Positions 52,961 through 62,984 of a stretch of 64,000 bases of DNA are shown here, piece after piece. Positions within the stretch are counted from its first letter, which is position 1; every line of letters starts with the position of its first letter. Under the pieces are notes generated by a model. It was not told the origin of the DNA. It made no database searches and saw only the letters and a list, made by a program, of their open reading frames with translations. The translations under genes and the position numbers were made by a program. Source of the stretch: Progne subis subis (Eukaryota > Chordata > Aves > Passeriformes > Hirundinidae). The stretch covers positions 3,110,501-3,174,500 of the forward strand of contig JAKJHU010000067.1 in the NCBI GenBank assembly GCA_022316685.1, in the 5' to 3' direction.

Positions 52961-55900
52961 CTACTACTCCTCGAAACAATGAATGCTGACACCTGACAGC
53001 AAATGCATCAGCTTTCATAATAAAATTAAAATGTAAATTTTACCTGGTTTATTGTTTTTTTAGAAAAACACTTTCAAGTATCACATTATTATTAGTAGCT
53101 CACAGAATTTTTACCAATTTAATTTACTAAGTTGCCCAATAAGAATCTAGCTCAATTTTTACATTTGTTTGACCTGACATAACTTTTAGAAGTCACATTC
53201 ATTTTACTAAAATGACCTAGTGTTTTTGTTTTTTAACATGACAGAAGCATACATAAGGCTTAGCTTGAACACGATCTTGGTAAAAGTACATCTTACTCTA
53301 TAATTTATTACTTTGAAACCCATTATATTTTGAATGCATTAATATGTAAACATATGCTACTCAGAAAGATACAAGAATTTCATAAACATGCATTTTCTTT
53401 TCAAAAATGCAAAGATGACTTTAAGTCTTGTATTTATTTTTTTTTGTCAGAGTAAAACATTTAAAGTTAGGAGTACCTCTATTTCTTCTTTACAAATGAG
53501 ACATGAAAACACTGTTTTTCTTTATTTTATATCTGTAACTTTTCACTCAATATCTTCATTACACTTTTCCACTTCTTTATAATACCAATCTTACAGACTT
53601 CCTATCATCTAGAAAGATTTAGCTTCTTAACTAATTAACAGTCTTTGTGCACAACATTCTTAATTTATACCTCTTCTCTTCTCTTCTGGTAGTAGAATGC
53701 TCAGGCTTCCACCCTTCCTATGCCCAGCCTAAACTCTTAAGTCTATTCCTAATGTTAACTACACGCAAAATGACTGAACAGTTTAATGATCCCTGAATGT
53801 TTACTCCCTTGTACACACCATTACAGAAAAATGTGTATAAAACTCTAACCTAATTCACTATAAATAATCTCATTTAATATTCTGTAACATTAAATTCATT
53901 AAATTAAAGTTGTTGTTCCAACAGAAGAAAAACAGGAATGTGTTCATGACTAGATTGGGCTTGGTAATACTTTTCTAGGTGGCAGGACTTTAGGTTTGAC
54001 TTAGACTCAAAACATTTCCTCTTAAGGACTGTTCTTTGCCATTTTTCTAAATGAAATAACATTTCCTGAGCTGAGATGGGTAGTGGCAGTACTTAGTACA
54101 TACAAGATACAAGGGCAAATGCATGCAAAGCCGTTAGTTTAGTTAAAGTCTCAAGGAAAAAGTAAAACATAGACATATTCTCCTATAATTGAAAAAAGTT
54201 TCCTGAAATTTCTATTCAATTTCATAGCATGTAATGAGTAATTCCAGCTATTGTCTACACACCATAAAGTGATCATAACATAAAACTAACAAGCTGATTT
54301 GAAAGTGTGTTGCATCCTTTGATTACAGATTTTTTTTTTAAATAGTAGTGGAAAGTTAAAATAATACTACATGTTAGACAGCAGGTAACGTGACCAGAGA
54401 ATTTCAAAACAGTGAACATAGTTATTTTCTTCTAGGTCTCTTTACTGTGACATACAAAGGCTGACACAAAACACCTGACTTTTTTTAGCCTAAGGTCTGC
54501 AAAATCCAATAGATTTATGTTTTCTACAGAGCTGTAGTTCTTGTGCTTAAAGATGATGTGCTTCCCTGGGGACCACATCATACACAGCAGCCTTGAAGGA
54601 GCAGGACACATTAACTGATTGATTGACATTCAAGCATAAATCACTTGCAAATGGAAACTGCCAAGTAACAGCAAATGTTACTTTGTCAACAGTAGTCCAC
54701 AAAAAAAGCCAGAAAATGAGAACAGTACTGGTTCTTCCTGTATACTTATGCTGTCTGGCCTGATCACCAAAAAAACAAAGAGATTCTAAAATTTCTTTAT
54801 GAGAAATAAGGATCAAGAAAAGCATTAAGGGATCCCATTCACAAGTTGCCTACCACAATTACTTCTACTTCCTGACCCAACTACAACAAACCATTAGCAA
54901 CTGTTCCCAGAAAAGTGCTGGGAAATGCTTCCTAAAGGGCTATAAGAAATATTAATTTGGCGTTTAACAAGAAGATGTAGTAAGCTACTCTCAAACAGTG
55001 AGATAACTTAACCCAGTCATCATTGTTGTAACTAGAGGTTTGGGAACATGGCCTGGAAAAAATACATTTCAAAGTTAATGATAAGATTCTTGCCATCTAC
55101 TCAGAAGTTTTGAGATGACAAGTAGTGTTTGTCAGTCTGGAACCCTCACTCACTTACGTTACTCATTTTGGCTTTTGTATGTGATGACGCAAGAGAACTG
55201 TACAGGACCAATCCCATTCCCCTGATTACAAGAAACCAGCAGGACCTTGGAAATCCTAGTCAACACAATTTATAAAGCACTACCCAATGCACAATTGAAT
55301 TTTTTAGAGTTACAGTTTCCCATGGAACTCTCCTGTGGATTTTATCATGTTTATTAATGCAGCTTAATTCAATGACCGTGGCCTTCCCACACTGGTTGTA
55401 ATGTTTTGGGCTTCTCCTCTCAAACGGAGTAATACTTTTATGTAACTGTATAGAAGTATATCTTTGAGACAGCTACCTCCAGGGCATGTTCTACCTTGTA
55501 CTGCCCAAAAGATTAAAAAATTAGAAGAGAATTAATTACACATTTGCACACACTTTGTGTCATGAAGTAAAATTCCCATTACCCAGTAGCTTTGTCAAGT
55601 TAAATAAGTATCAATATAATTCTTTCTAAAATGTAGCAACACTAAGGAACGGGGACCTGAGTGCATGTTTCTGTTGAAACAAAACAAATACAAGCTGAGA
55701 AGAATGATAATAAGGAAATGGACAAAAGAATCCAAAACACTCTGTGTTGTATTCACTACAAACTTTAACTAACTGGATTAAAGGACTCGAACAAAAACTG
55801 ATAATTTTTTATTATTCTTTAAAATGTATAAAATTTACAATATTTGTCTCTTTTACATTTAAAGACAAAATAAAAGTACAAGCTTTGTAACATATATTAT

Positions 55901-56586
55901 CAATGCCAATAAACCAGTACAACAAATATAAGTGATTTTCTTGATAGTCACAGTTAGCTCTGACTGAAGTTCAATTTTTAGAAATAAGGCTGAATAAGAA
56001 ATACGACTATTATTCAATTTGGATCTCTTGTCAGTAGCCTTCCGTGCTTGTTGAAAATATGGTTACTGCATGGCAGATTTCAAATGTAACAAATTTATTT
56101 TAACTCAAAAAAGTCAGACTTTTTTTTCCCCCTTCCAAGTGCCCTTGCTCTCAGATATTCAAATAAATGGTGTGACTACAAAATGAAACAAATATTTTTA
56201 ATTACATTGTATTGCATTACCAATTTATTTCAAGCTTTTAATTTATTTGGGACTAGATAAAGAAAAATGTTCACTATTCCTTAATACTATAGCCAGAGCT
56301 CTTGGTATCATTCTCTCTGATAATCCTTGTGTTTACTTATTTAAGCTGGCAAAGATAGGTAGGCTGTTTCTCGTAACAAAAGAAAACAATAAGGAGATTA
56401 TTGGAAAAATCTTTTGTGTTCAGTAACAGAAATGAAATAAATGGAAGCATAGGCAGCTAATTGAAAGCAATTTTGTCTACTATTTGTGTTATCGCTTGCA
56501 GTCAGGAGGATTCTCTTGCCAAAATTCAAACTACTTAATTTCAATGCAGAAATACTTTTGTAGGTGCCACCAACCATTCACAGTAG

Positions 56587-56624
56587 TAAATAAATAAATA
56601 AATAGATAGATAGATAAATAAATA
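56587..56624. repeat. (TAAA)n/(TAGA)n microsatellite
   Basis: Four TAAA-type units, then three TAGA units, then TAAA units again: a compound tetranucleotide repeat of about 38 bases. Confidence 0.93.
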
Positions 56625-57177
56625 CGTAAATGAACATGTAGTTTAAAGCTAAAGATATGATTGTTTTAATTCTTTGCATTTCATTTAAATAAAGTATGTT
56701 TAAAGTATGCGTTGTTTTAAAATTAAAGAGCTGGCAGATCATGGAAGCAGGTATTTAATACTTTTGATAGTTGTAATTACTTAAAACAGTACTTCCTTAA
56801 CTGAAAAAAGGAGATAAAACATTAAAAAAAAATCACAGGATATTACTTATGGGGCAATATACTAAAATGCTTTTTAATAACTAATATGTACCTCTTTAAA
56901 AGAAACAAACAGCAAACCAGAAGAAACATAATGTGCTGTCTTAACTTTTAAAAGGAATATAAGTACCTCCTAAAAAATACTAAGGTATTTCAATTCATAA
57001 ATGTTTTTCTACTTGGTCTAAATACAAGCATGAAAACATACCAAATCAAAGGAAAAATTCGACAACAGTTCTGCAGTTCCTGTTCAGCAATAGAACCACC
57101 CAGCCAGAAGTGAATTAAGAAATTCTCCCCACTACTGAGGTTTCAGGTGCAACTAGGACCAGTAGATAAGAAAAACA

Positions 57178-57208
57178 AGGATTGATTTGCACAAAGCAAA
57201 TCAATCCT
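57178..57208. repeat. Perfect hairpin, 13-base arms and 5-base loop
   Basis: AGGATTGATTTGC at 57178-57190 is exactly complementary to GCAAATCAATCCT at 57196-57208 around the loop ACAAA. It lies in the 8.1-kb TDRD3 intron. It is too short for a standard microRNA precursor by itself. Confidence 0.9.
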
Positions 57209-58756
57209 CTGCACACTTGAAAAGAGAAACAATTCTTTGTTTCAGACATTTTCTCTCCCCAGATCACATAAGATTTTGCAGAAAACTTGGCGTAGTACGG
57301 GATTGAAAAATATTTAGCTCAGTTCAGCAAAACTGCCTTTTTTTGGATTTTACATCAGCTCTGAGTTATTTAGAAGGAATTACACTCTGTCTGAAACGTA
57401 TAGGACTTTAATGCTTGCAATAATGATAAATATGGCCATTCCAGATAACTATCTGCTCCTGGTCATACACAAACATATAACAGTAGGGGTGTGCTCATTT
57501 ATTCAAAAACCACTGTCCCTATACAAACCTTTCTTTCTGAATACCTAAAAAACAATGCTAGATTTTAGAGACCATACAGGAAAGCAAGGTACCAGAAATA
57601 CTGCAGAACAATCTATCTTCTTTTCTATGTATTATAGCACAGTGTTTGGTGACTATAAATGGAGAAAAACCTGCCAGCCTGGGCGCTCCTTAGTGTATTA
57701 GTGTGCAGGAAAATCAATGAAGAGACATTCTTGGCTTGTAACATTACATATTTGAGTTCTATTGACCAGTTTGTCCAATGTGCCTTTCATTTCTGACAAA
57801 TACTTTTCTAAGGGAAACTACCTGTCTCTACTGCTCACAGATGACAGGATCAAATTAAATTTAAGAGGTACTATTAATATATGTATGTCCTGTTTTCTGC
57901 AGACATTTGGATGCAGACTTCATGACTGAAGAGTTCACAGCGTTAAGTACGGTTACTGCAGATAGATCATTCAGCAAATACTTTCAAAACTCCTGTCATC
58001 TCAGTTTGAATGGAACCTAAGAAAAGTAATAGTTAAGAATTTAACTGAAATGATTTTCTAAGACAAAGGCAATAAAATGGCAGAAAATTAACTTTCAATA
58101 TATACTTTTAATTATGTGTTTGAATTCAACAGACTGCAGTGTTTTTCTCAAATTTGGCAAGGAAAAAATCACTTTTGAAAGTAAAAAATACATATGCCTA
58201 CGTATTCCTTGATATATCCATTTAAAAGACTCTGCAAGCAAAAGTAAAACCTGGCATAGAAACAGAGATGCAATCTTATGGGATATACACATTCAAGAAG
58301 GAAAATAAAAGCTAAGAACATGAAACTAAGCAACCACTTCAAAGCCTTACAAAATACAACATCTATTTTTTGAAGAAAAAAAAAAAAAGGGGAGAAAGAT
58401 TGGAAAGAATTTCACAAAATAATCAGAACACTTTCTGAACTCTTCAAAAATGCTAACAAGTTTGGTTTGGGTTTTTTTCAGGAAAGTATGGTTCAGTAAT
58501 AGTACACTGGATTACATATTGTTACTCAGATGAAGTGAGAAAAACCAACATAGTGATAAAAAAACATAAAAGCAAAAACCCTGTGTGTCATGCTAGAAAA
58601 TATGCCAGAACCTTTGGTAACTGAAGGAGTATAAAACCTTTAACAGAACTATGTTTTTCCTCTTATGACATTTATGGAATATTTTTATTATTATTTAAGA
58701 GGAAAAAAACTCATAAAAGCAACATTGAAGATTATCAACTGAAGTAAATGTACTAA

Positions 58757-58774
58757 ATATATATATATATATAT
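58757..58774. repeat. (AT)9 microsatellite
   Basis: Uninterrupted alternating A and T in the TDRD3 intron. Confidence 0.9.
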
Positions 58775-59207
58775 TTTACTCAAAAAGCACTATGCTTTAT
58801 TGTCTACATACATGTACGAAATCCAAAGGATCATGTAAATCCCCCTAAGCAATCAGTAGTATCATTTCAAACAAGCAATTCACTCATTTCATGAGTCTTG
58901 ATAAACTATTACCTACTTATTACAAAATCACTGACAATAAGAAATTTATATAACCCACAGGGATTATTTCTTTTTTTTTTTTCCTTTAAATATCTTTCAG
59001 TCAAACAGAAAAGTCTTCTGTAATATCTCTATATAAGTACAAAATATATCCAAAGAAAAATCAATGTTTGCAGTGTACGCCAAAAATACCACTGCTGCCA
59101 TTTCTCTTCACTGTAAAAAATCTAATGCATCTTTGGTAAGTAGAATAAGTTGTCAAGAAATATCTCAAACATCATTCCCTATATTTGCTTTCTGAAAATA
59201 TGGTTAT

Positions 59208-59243
59208 ATTCATTACCTGAGCAGTTTATTCATTACCTGAGCA
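59208..59243. repeat. Tandem duplication with 20-base period
   Basis: ATTCATTACCTGAGCA occurs at 59208-59223 and 59228-59243, separated by four bases. Two identical copies indicate a local duplication. Confidence 0.9.
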
Positions 59244-59605
59244 ATTATATCAGCTAATGCAGAATGATGGTGTATTTAAAAGTTATTTTCTTTGAATATT
59301 TAGATTTTTGATAAATACAGTGAAGACTTACAATATCAAAAATGAAAGCTCATGATTCGGGAAGAATCCAATCAGATTAACAAACTGTGATTTATGTCAT
59401 CTTATTTCAATTTACTGACTTTTAGACATCTAACCACAGAGCAACTTATTTTGAGAGGAATAATTCTCCAAGAACTCTTTTTTTTTTTAATGACTGACTG
59501 TGAAGGAAGTTCCAGGAATCAACTTTTAGATGACAGAGTTAGGAAAAAGAATTCTACCTACACTATCCTACATTTGTTCCAGATACATTAATTTCAGTAA
59601 CTCAC

Positions 59606-59731
59606 CCTCTACTGTTAGAGTACCCATTTTGGACTCCAAGAAATCAAACAGTGTGCTTGGTGCAGATGGTCTGGCATTTCCTAGCTCTTCATCATCTTCA
59701 GGTCTTATTCGGCCTCGGCCCTTCCCCTTAC
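59606..59731 (-). CDS. TDRD3: TDRD3 coding exon, RG-rich patch and conserved FDFLESKMG motif
   Basis: This 126-base exon contributes two bases of a split glycine codon, 41 full residues (window residues 175-215) and the first base of the next codon. It encodes the basic [10 protein letters not shown] patch, an acidic EDDEELGN stretch and the strongly conserved [18 protein letters not shown] motif. The basic patch may be a nucleic-acid contact or arginine-methylation region; that is inference. The acceptor is TGCTTACAG, the donor GAGG|GTGAGT. A 26-base T tract on the coding strand lies 36 bases upstream of the acceptor and may act as an extended pyrimidine tract. Confidence 0.95.
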
Positions 59732-59767
59732 CTGTAAGCATTAAAGGCTTTTATGTGAATGGGCAGT

Positions 59768-59793
59768 AAAAAAAAAAAAAAAAAAAAAAAAAA
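59768..59793. repeat. (A)26 homopolymer 36 bases upstream of a TDRD3 acceptor
   Basis: On the gene strand this is 26 T bases ending 36 bases before the exon at 59731, so it adjoins the normal pyrimidine-tract and branch-point zone. Confidence 0.95.
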
Positions 59794-59914
59794 GTGCACA
59801 CATGCTTTCATTTGATTTACAAAATGTTCGCATTTTCTGTCTTCAAAAAATTCTGTCACAGAAAGGCAGTGATAGGACAAGGGAGAACAAAAGAACAAAT
59901 TTAAACTAAAAACT

Positions 59915-60120
59915 GGAGAGATTTAGATTTAGATTTAGATTACATGTGAGGAAGAAATTCTTTACTATGAGGGTGATGAAGCACTGGAACAGGTTGTCCA
60001 AGACCAGGTTAGTTGGGGCCCTGAGCAACCTGGTCTAGTGGGTGGTTTCTCTGTCTGGGAGGTGGGTGTGGGGGAACAAAATGATCTTTAATGTCCCTTC
60101 CATATTCTTCTGTGATTCTA
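59915..60120 (+). mobile_element. CR1 LINE 3' fragment in short TDRD3 intron, antisense
   Basis: Starts in the ORF2 end (ACATGTGAGGAAGAAATTCT, then GAAGCACTGGAACAGGTTGT), passes the conserved CCTGAGCAACCTGGTCTAGT and ends TTCTGTGATTCTAAG, the typical CR1 3' terminus. Three GATTTA-like units sit near its 5' edge at 59925-59940. Confidence 0.93.
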
Positions 60121-60357
60121 AGATACACATTTCCCATTTAAAGCTAATTAAATATCTGACTTCCAATTCAAAAATTTTGACAAGAATATAACACACAGAA
60201 GCCTTTCTTAGGGATTTGCTTTCAGGCTTGCAATACATTCTAACTTGCAGGAAAAAAAAACATGCAAATATGCCGTTCTATAACCACATTAGCAATCCAC
60301 CATACACAAATCCTCTGGCCTGTAAACGGTTTTAAAACACCTCTTTGAAAGCTTTAC

Positions 60358-60514
60358 CTCTAGGTGGTGGTCCCTGAACGGGTTTCTGTTTACTGCTGTT
60401 CAGAAGAAAGTTTAATGCTGCCTCTAGGCTGTTACTGTTATCCATAAGAGCCTGTCTTGCTGCTTCTTTGCTAAAACCCATCTCTGTTATGTGTTTTAGA
60501 GCCTTTTCATCAAC
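60358..60514 (-). CDS. TDRD3: TDRD3 coding exon encoding the UBA domain
   Basis: This 157-base exon gives 52 full residues (window residues 122-173) and the first base of a glycine codon. It holds a complete ubiquitin-associated domain at about window residues 122-163: [20 protein letters not shown], then a second and third helix ending in [10 protein letters not shown]. The MGF loop, the surface that contacts ubiquitin in UBA folds, is intact. After it comes a Pro/Gly segment (QGPPPRG) that starts the RG-rich patch continued in the next exon. The acceptor TTATTTCAG and donor GAG|GTAAAG are both ordinary. In this family the UBA domain binds ubiquitin chains and may help recruit ubiquitinated partners. 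Confidence 0.97.
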
Positions 60515-61457
60515 CTGAAATAAAAGGTACACACAAAAGCAATAAATACAGTACTCTATAAACCCACCAGATTTTACATTAATTTTATTTAATTTTTAAT
60601 TGAAACTATATTTCTTGTTTAATTTATTATAAATATTTAAGTTTTATATAAAATCTTTGCATACAATCTCAAAGGCACCAGCTAATCAAGGGATTTTTTT
60701 TATTAGTAGTATGGTTTTAAATCCATTTGTTTTAAGTTCTACTATTACAGGCTTTCAAGCACAAATTCTCCTGGTCTATAGGAAAACTAAAAGAAATATC
60801 TCAAAACAATATAGGTAGCAAAACTAGCCATCTGTTCCAGTTTGAAGCCTTTCACAACTTGCAGACAATGCAAAACCCCAGTTATTTCTTAAAATATGGA
60901 GAAAATTTAATTGGCTAGAGGCTTTACAGAAGAAAGCAAAGAAATGCAAACAATTTACTTCTGTAGAAATGCAGGCTCCGTTAGTCCAAACTGTATAGAG
61001 CATGATGATAAAAAGTCAAAACAGAAATCACAAAGCATAAAGTACAGAAAATAATGTTGCACCCTCGCCAAAATCATACCAGTTACACATCTACTTCAAC
61101 AGCTGCAATCTAAACATTCTTAACTGGAACCCCATGAATATAACATTCTGTCTATGTATTCAAAAGTAGCAATATGAAGAGCCTACAAAAAAAGCACAAA
61201 ACCCCAAGCCTAATGGAATCTAACCTCTAAGATACATATTTAAATTTTACTTAATAAATGTTTAGTCCACAATCACAGTGAAACTCATAACTATCTCAGG
61301 AAGGGACAAATGCACCGTAAGTATTCTAAGCAGACCTCAAAATTAATTGAAAGGGAAGTCTTCATGCCACAAGGTATTTTGATTTTATTCTTGTTATATC
61401 TGGGGGTTTATTTTTAATATTACCCATTTAAGACTCCACTGAAATCCTCCATCTTAC
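60515..61457 (-). other. TDRD3: TDRD3 intron upstream of the UBA exon
   Basis: This 943-base phase 0 intron has donor GTAAGA and acceptor TTTCAG. It is AT-rich and unique-looking, with no recognisable repeat or exon. Confidence 0.9.
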
Positions 61458-61598
61458 CAGTTCTCGGTAGACACCTTCATTCTTCCCCTCTGGTTTTGCT
61501 ATCTTCTCTTTTTGAAACAGTTCCCTGTTTCGATTCCCTCCAGCACTCACACTGAGATTGCTTCTGCTACAACCACCACCTCCTCCAAATGTCTTGGT
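61458..61598 (-). CDS. TDRD3: TDRD3 coding exon with glycine run, leading into the UBA domain
   Basis: This 141-base exon gives 47 residues (window residues 75-121), phase 0 at both ends. It begins TKTFGGGGG, with five consecutive glycines, followed by a serine/asparagine/arginine-rich stretch, and ends in the conserved EGVYREL just before the UBA domain. The sixth glycine found in the human protein is a cysteine here ([10 protein letters not shown]). The donor CTG|GTAAGA is good. The acceptor TTATCTAAAG has a poor pyrimidine tract, but the next exon boundary and the protein match both require it. Likely a disordered spacer. Confidence 0.94.
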
Positions 61599-62289
61599 CT
61601 TTAGATAAGCACAAAATAACATTTCAGCAAACAGAAATAATGAAAATAAGCCTCAATATTTAGCTAGTAGAAAAAGTGCAGTACTTTTGTTGCAGCGGTT
61701 TTTTGGGGGTCTTTTTGATTATGCTCCAGGTCAACAAATATAGCACTAATTTACACATACACAGAAAAATATTTATTTATTAGTTAGCAATTTTTTCCCC
61801 TGTGCCTGAATGAGACTGTAAAAAGGGTGTATTATTCTAACTATTACAACTTGCTAAGCAATTTGAGAAATAAACTAAAAAGAAGACCAAAGGAGAACAT
61901 AAAAACCTGACAGATTAGAACAAAATTTCCTAGCTATTTTTTTTCAGACTGAGTTCTGGGAATCATGGAGGTTTTGAGAATTAAAAAGAGCAGATGAAAA
62001 TTGATAACCTGCATTTATTAATTAAATCTTATTAGCAAAATTGTAAACTCCGCATTTTTTAGTAGTGGTAGCAAAATCATATCTACAATAAAACATTACT
62101 ATATATTTATTAGCTTTATTAAAATAAGAATATAGCCATCAATTCAAAAGGACTCTGATTCACCTTTTTAAAGATACAGGAGTAGAATTATAAGCAGGCA
62201 AATATCAGAAAGCATTTGTCATTTAAGAAATAATTAACAAGAAAAGATCAATCACAGTAAGTAAAATGCCGCAACACATTCATTCTAAC
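61599..62289 (-). other. TDRD3: TDRD3 intron with weak splice sites at both ends
   Basis: This 691-base phase 0 intron has donor GTTAGA and acceptor TCTAAAG, both poorer than those of the neighbouring introns. It is AT-rich with nothing else recognised. Confidence 0.88.
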
Positions 62290-62439
62290 CTCTTTGCTCT
62301 TTGCCACTTCTGCAATTGCAGCTGTTCTCTGCTTTTCAAATTCATCATTGTCCGCAACAGTTTTTACAGTATTTGTCATTTGCAGAGTCTTTCTGCGATC
62401 AAGGTCTCTGCTATCCACTTGCACGTAAGATGCACATTT
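62290..62439 (-). CDS. TDRD3: TDRD3 coding exon, conserved charged segment before the UBA domain
   Basis: This 150-base exon gives 50 residues (window residues 25-74), phase 0 at both ends. It includes the highly conserved segments [15 protein letters not shown] and [20 protein letters not shown], close to the human protein. The second is rich in charge and predicted to be helical. The acceptor is CATTTTCAG before a lysine codon. The donor is GAG|GTTAGA, with T instead of the usual purine at intron position +3, so it is a somewhat weak 5' splice site. The open frame continues past the donor into the intron, but similarity stops exactly at the GAG codon. Confidence 0.94.
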
Positions 62440-62912
62440 CTGAAAATGCAAAAGAAAATTTTAATTACCTCTGCTGCCTTCTCTCATTTGAAAAAAGATG
62501 CACCCAAGTTTTATTTCATTAGAGTAGCAGACCCCCAGATAAAGAATATGATCATGTAGCTAAGACAATGTGATGTAATCACAATGGTTCTTGGAAATTT
62601 GCTGATCCTTGTCAAATTATTTGGCATTTCAGAAGTGACTGCATTAGTACCTACATGACCTGACCAGCAAAATCAAAGGCTTCACAGACTAAATAAAGTT
62701 AAGTTTGAAATTGAGAGGAAAAATGTTACTGGAAACTGACACAACAAAGAGACAGTATGAACATAGTTTTGGGGGTTTTTTTAACAGGCACATTTTTTAT
62801 CCAAGCTATCAAGATCTAAGGTGTCTTGATTGCCTTTACCTAAATGGAACAAGGTACCTAGACATCATAATACAGGTACGTTTATGAAGTGACAAAGAGA
62901 AGTACACTCTAC
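62440..62912 (-). other. TDRD3: TDRD3 short intron
   Basis: This 473-base phase 0 intron has donor GTAGAG and acceptor CATTTTCAG. No repeat or other feature is seen. Confidence 0.9.
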
Positions 62913-62984
62913 CTGCCCAAAAGGTACAAAAGGAGGAGGGCCACCTTCTGTTCCAATGTTACTCCTATTGTGTTTTGCCAAACT
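62913..62984 (-). CDS. TDRD3: TDRD3 coding exon, start of the linker after the OB-fold region
   Basis: This 72-base exon gives 24 residues (window residues 1-24) and enters and leaves in phase 0. It contains the conserved run [16 protein letters not shown], which in TDRD3 follows the N-terminal OB-fold region. The acceptor is TTTTCTTTTACAG before the AGT serine codon; an alternative AG two bases further in would break the family reading frame. The donor is CAG|GTAGAG. It is the most 5' exon recognisable here. The preceding exon, ending in the family's EKWELQR-like segment, was not found in 62985-64000. The function of this segment is unassigned; it is a conserved flexible stretch between folded regions. 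Confidence 0.9.

Larger units (their letters stand above)
51498..59605 (-). other. TDRD3: TDRD3 intron of 8.1 kb
   Basis: Phase 1 intron with donor GTGAGT at 59605 and acceptor TTTGTAG. It holds a GC-richer, possibly LTR-derived segment at about 52030-52960, a perfect hairpin at 57178-57208, a tetranucleotide repeat at 56587-56624, a (TA)n at 58757-58774 and a 20-base-period duplication at 59208. No additional coding exon is supported. Confidence 0.88.
59732..60357 (-). other. TDRD3: TDRD3 intron with homopolymer and CR1 fragment
   Basis: This 626-base intron, phase 1, has donor GTAAAG and acceptor TTACAG. Two thirds of it is repeat: a (A)26 run at 59768-59793 (T on the gene strand) and a plus-strand CR1 3' fragment at about 59915-60120, antisense to the gene. 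Confidence 0.9.

Noticed and set aside
57178..57208. Hairpin as a microRNA gene
   Set aside because: The perfect stem is only 13 pairs with a 5-base loop, too short for a typical precursor; the flanks do not extend the pairing.
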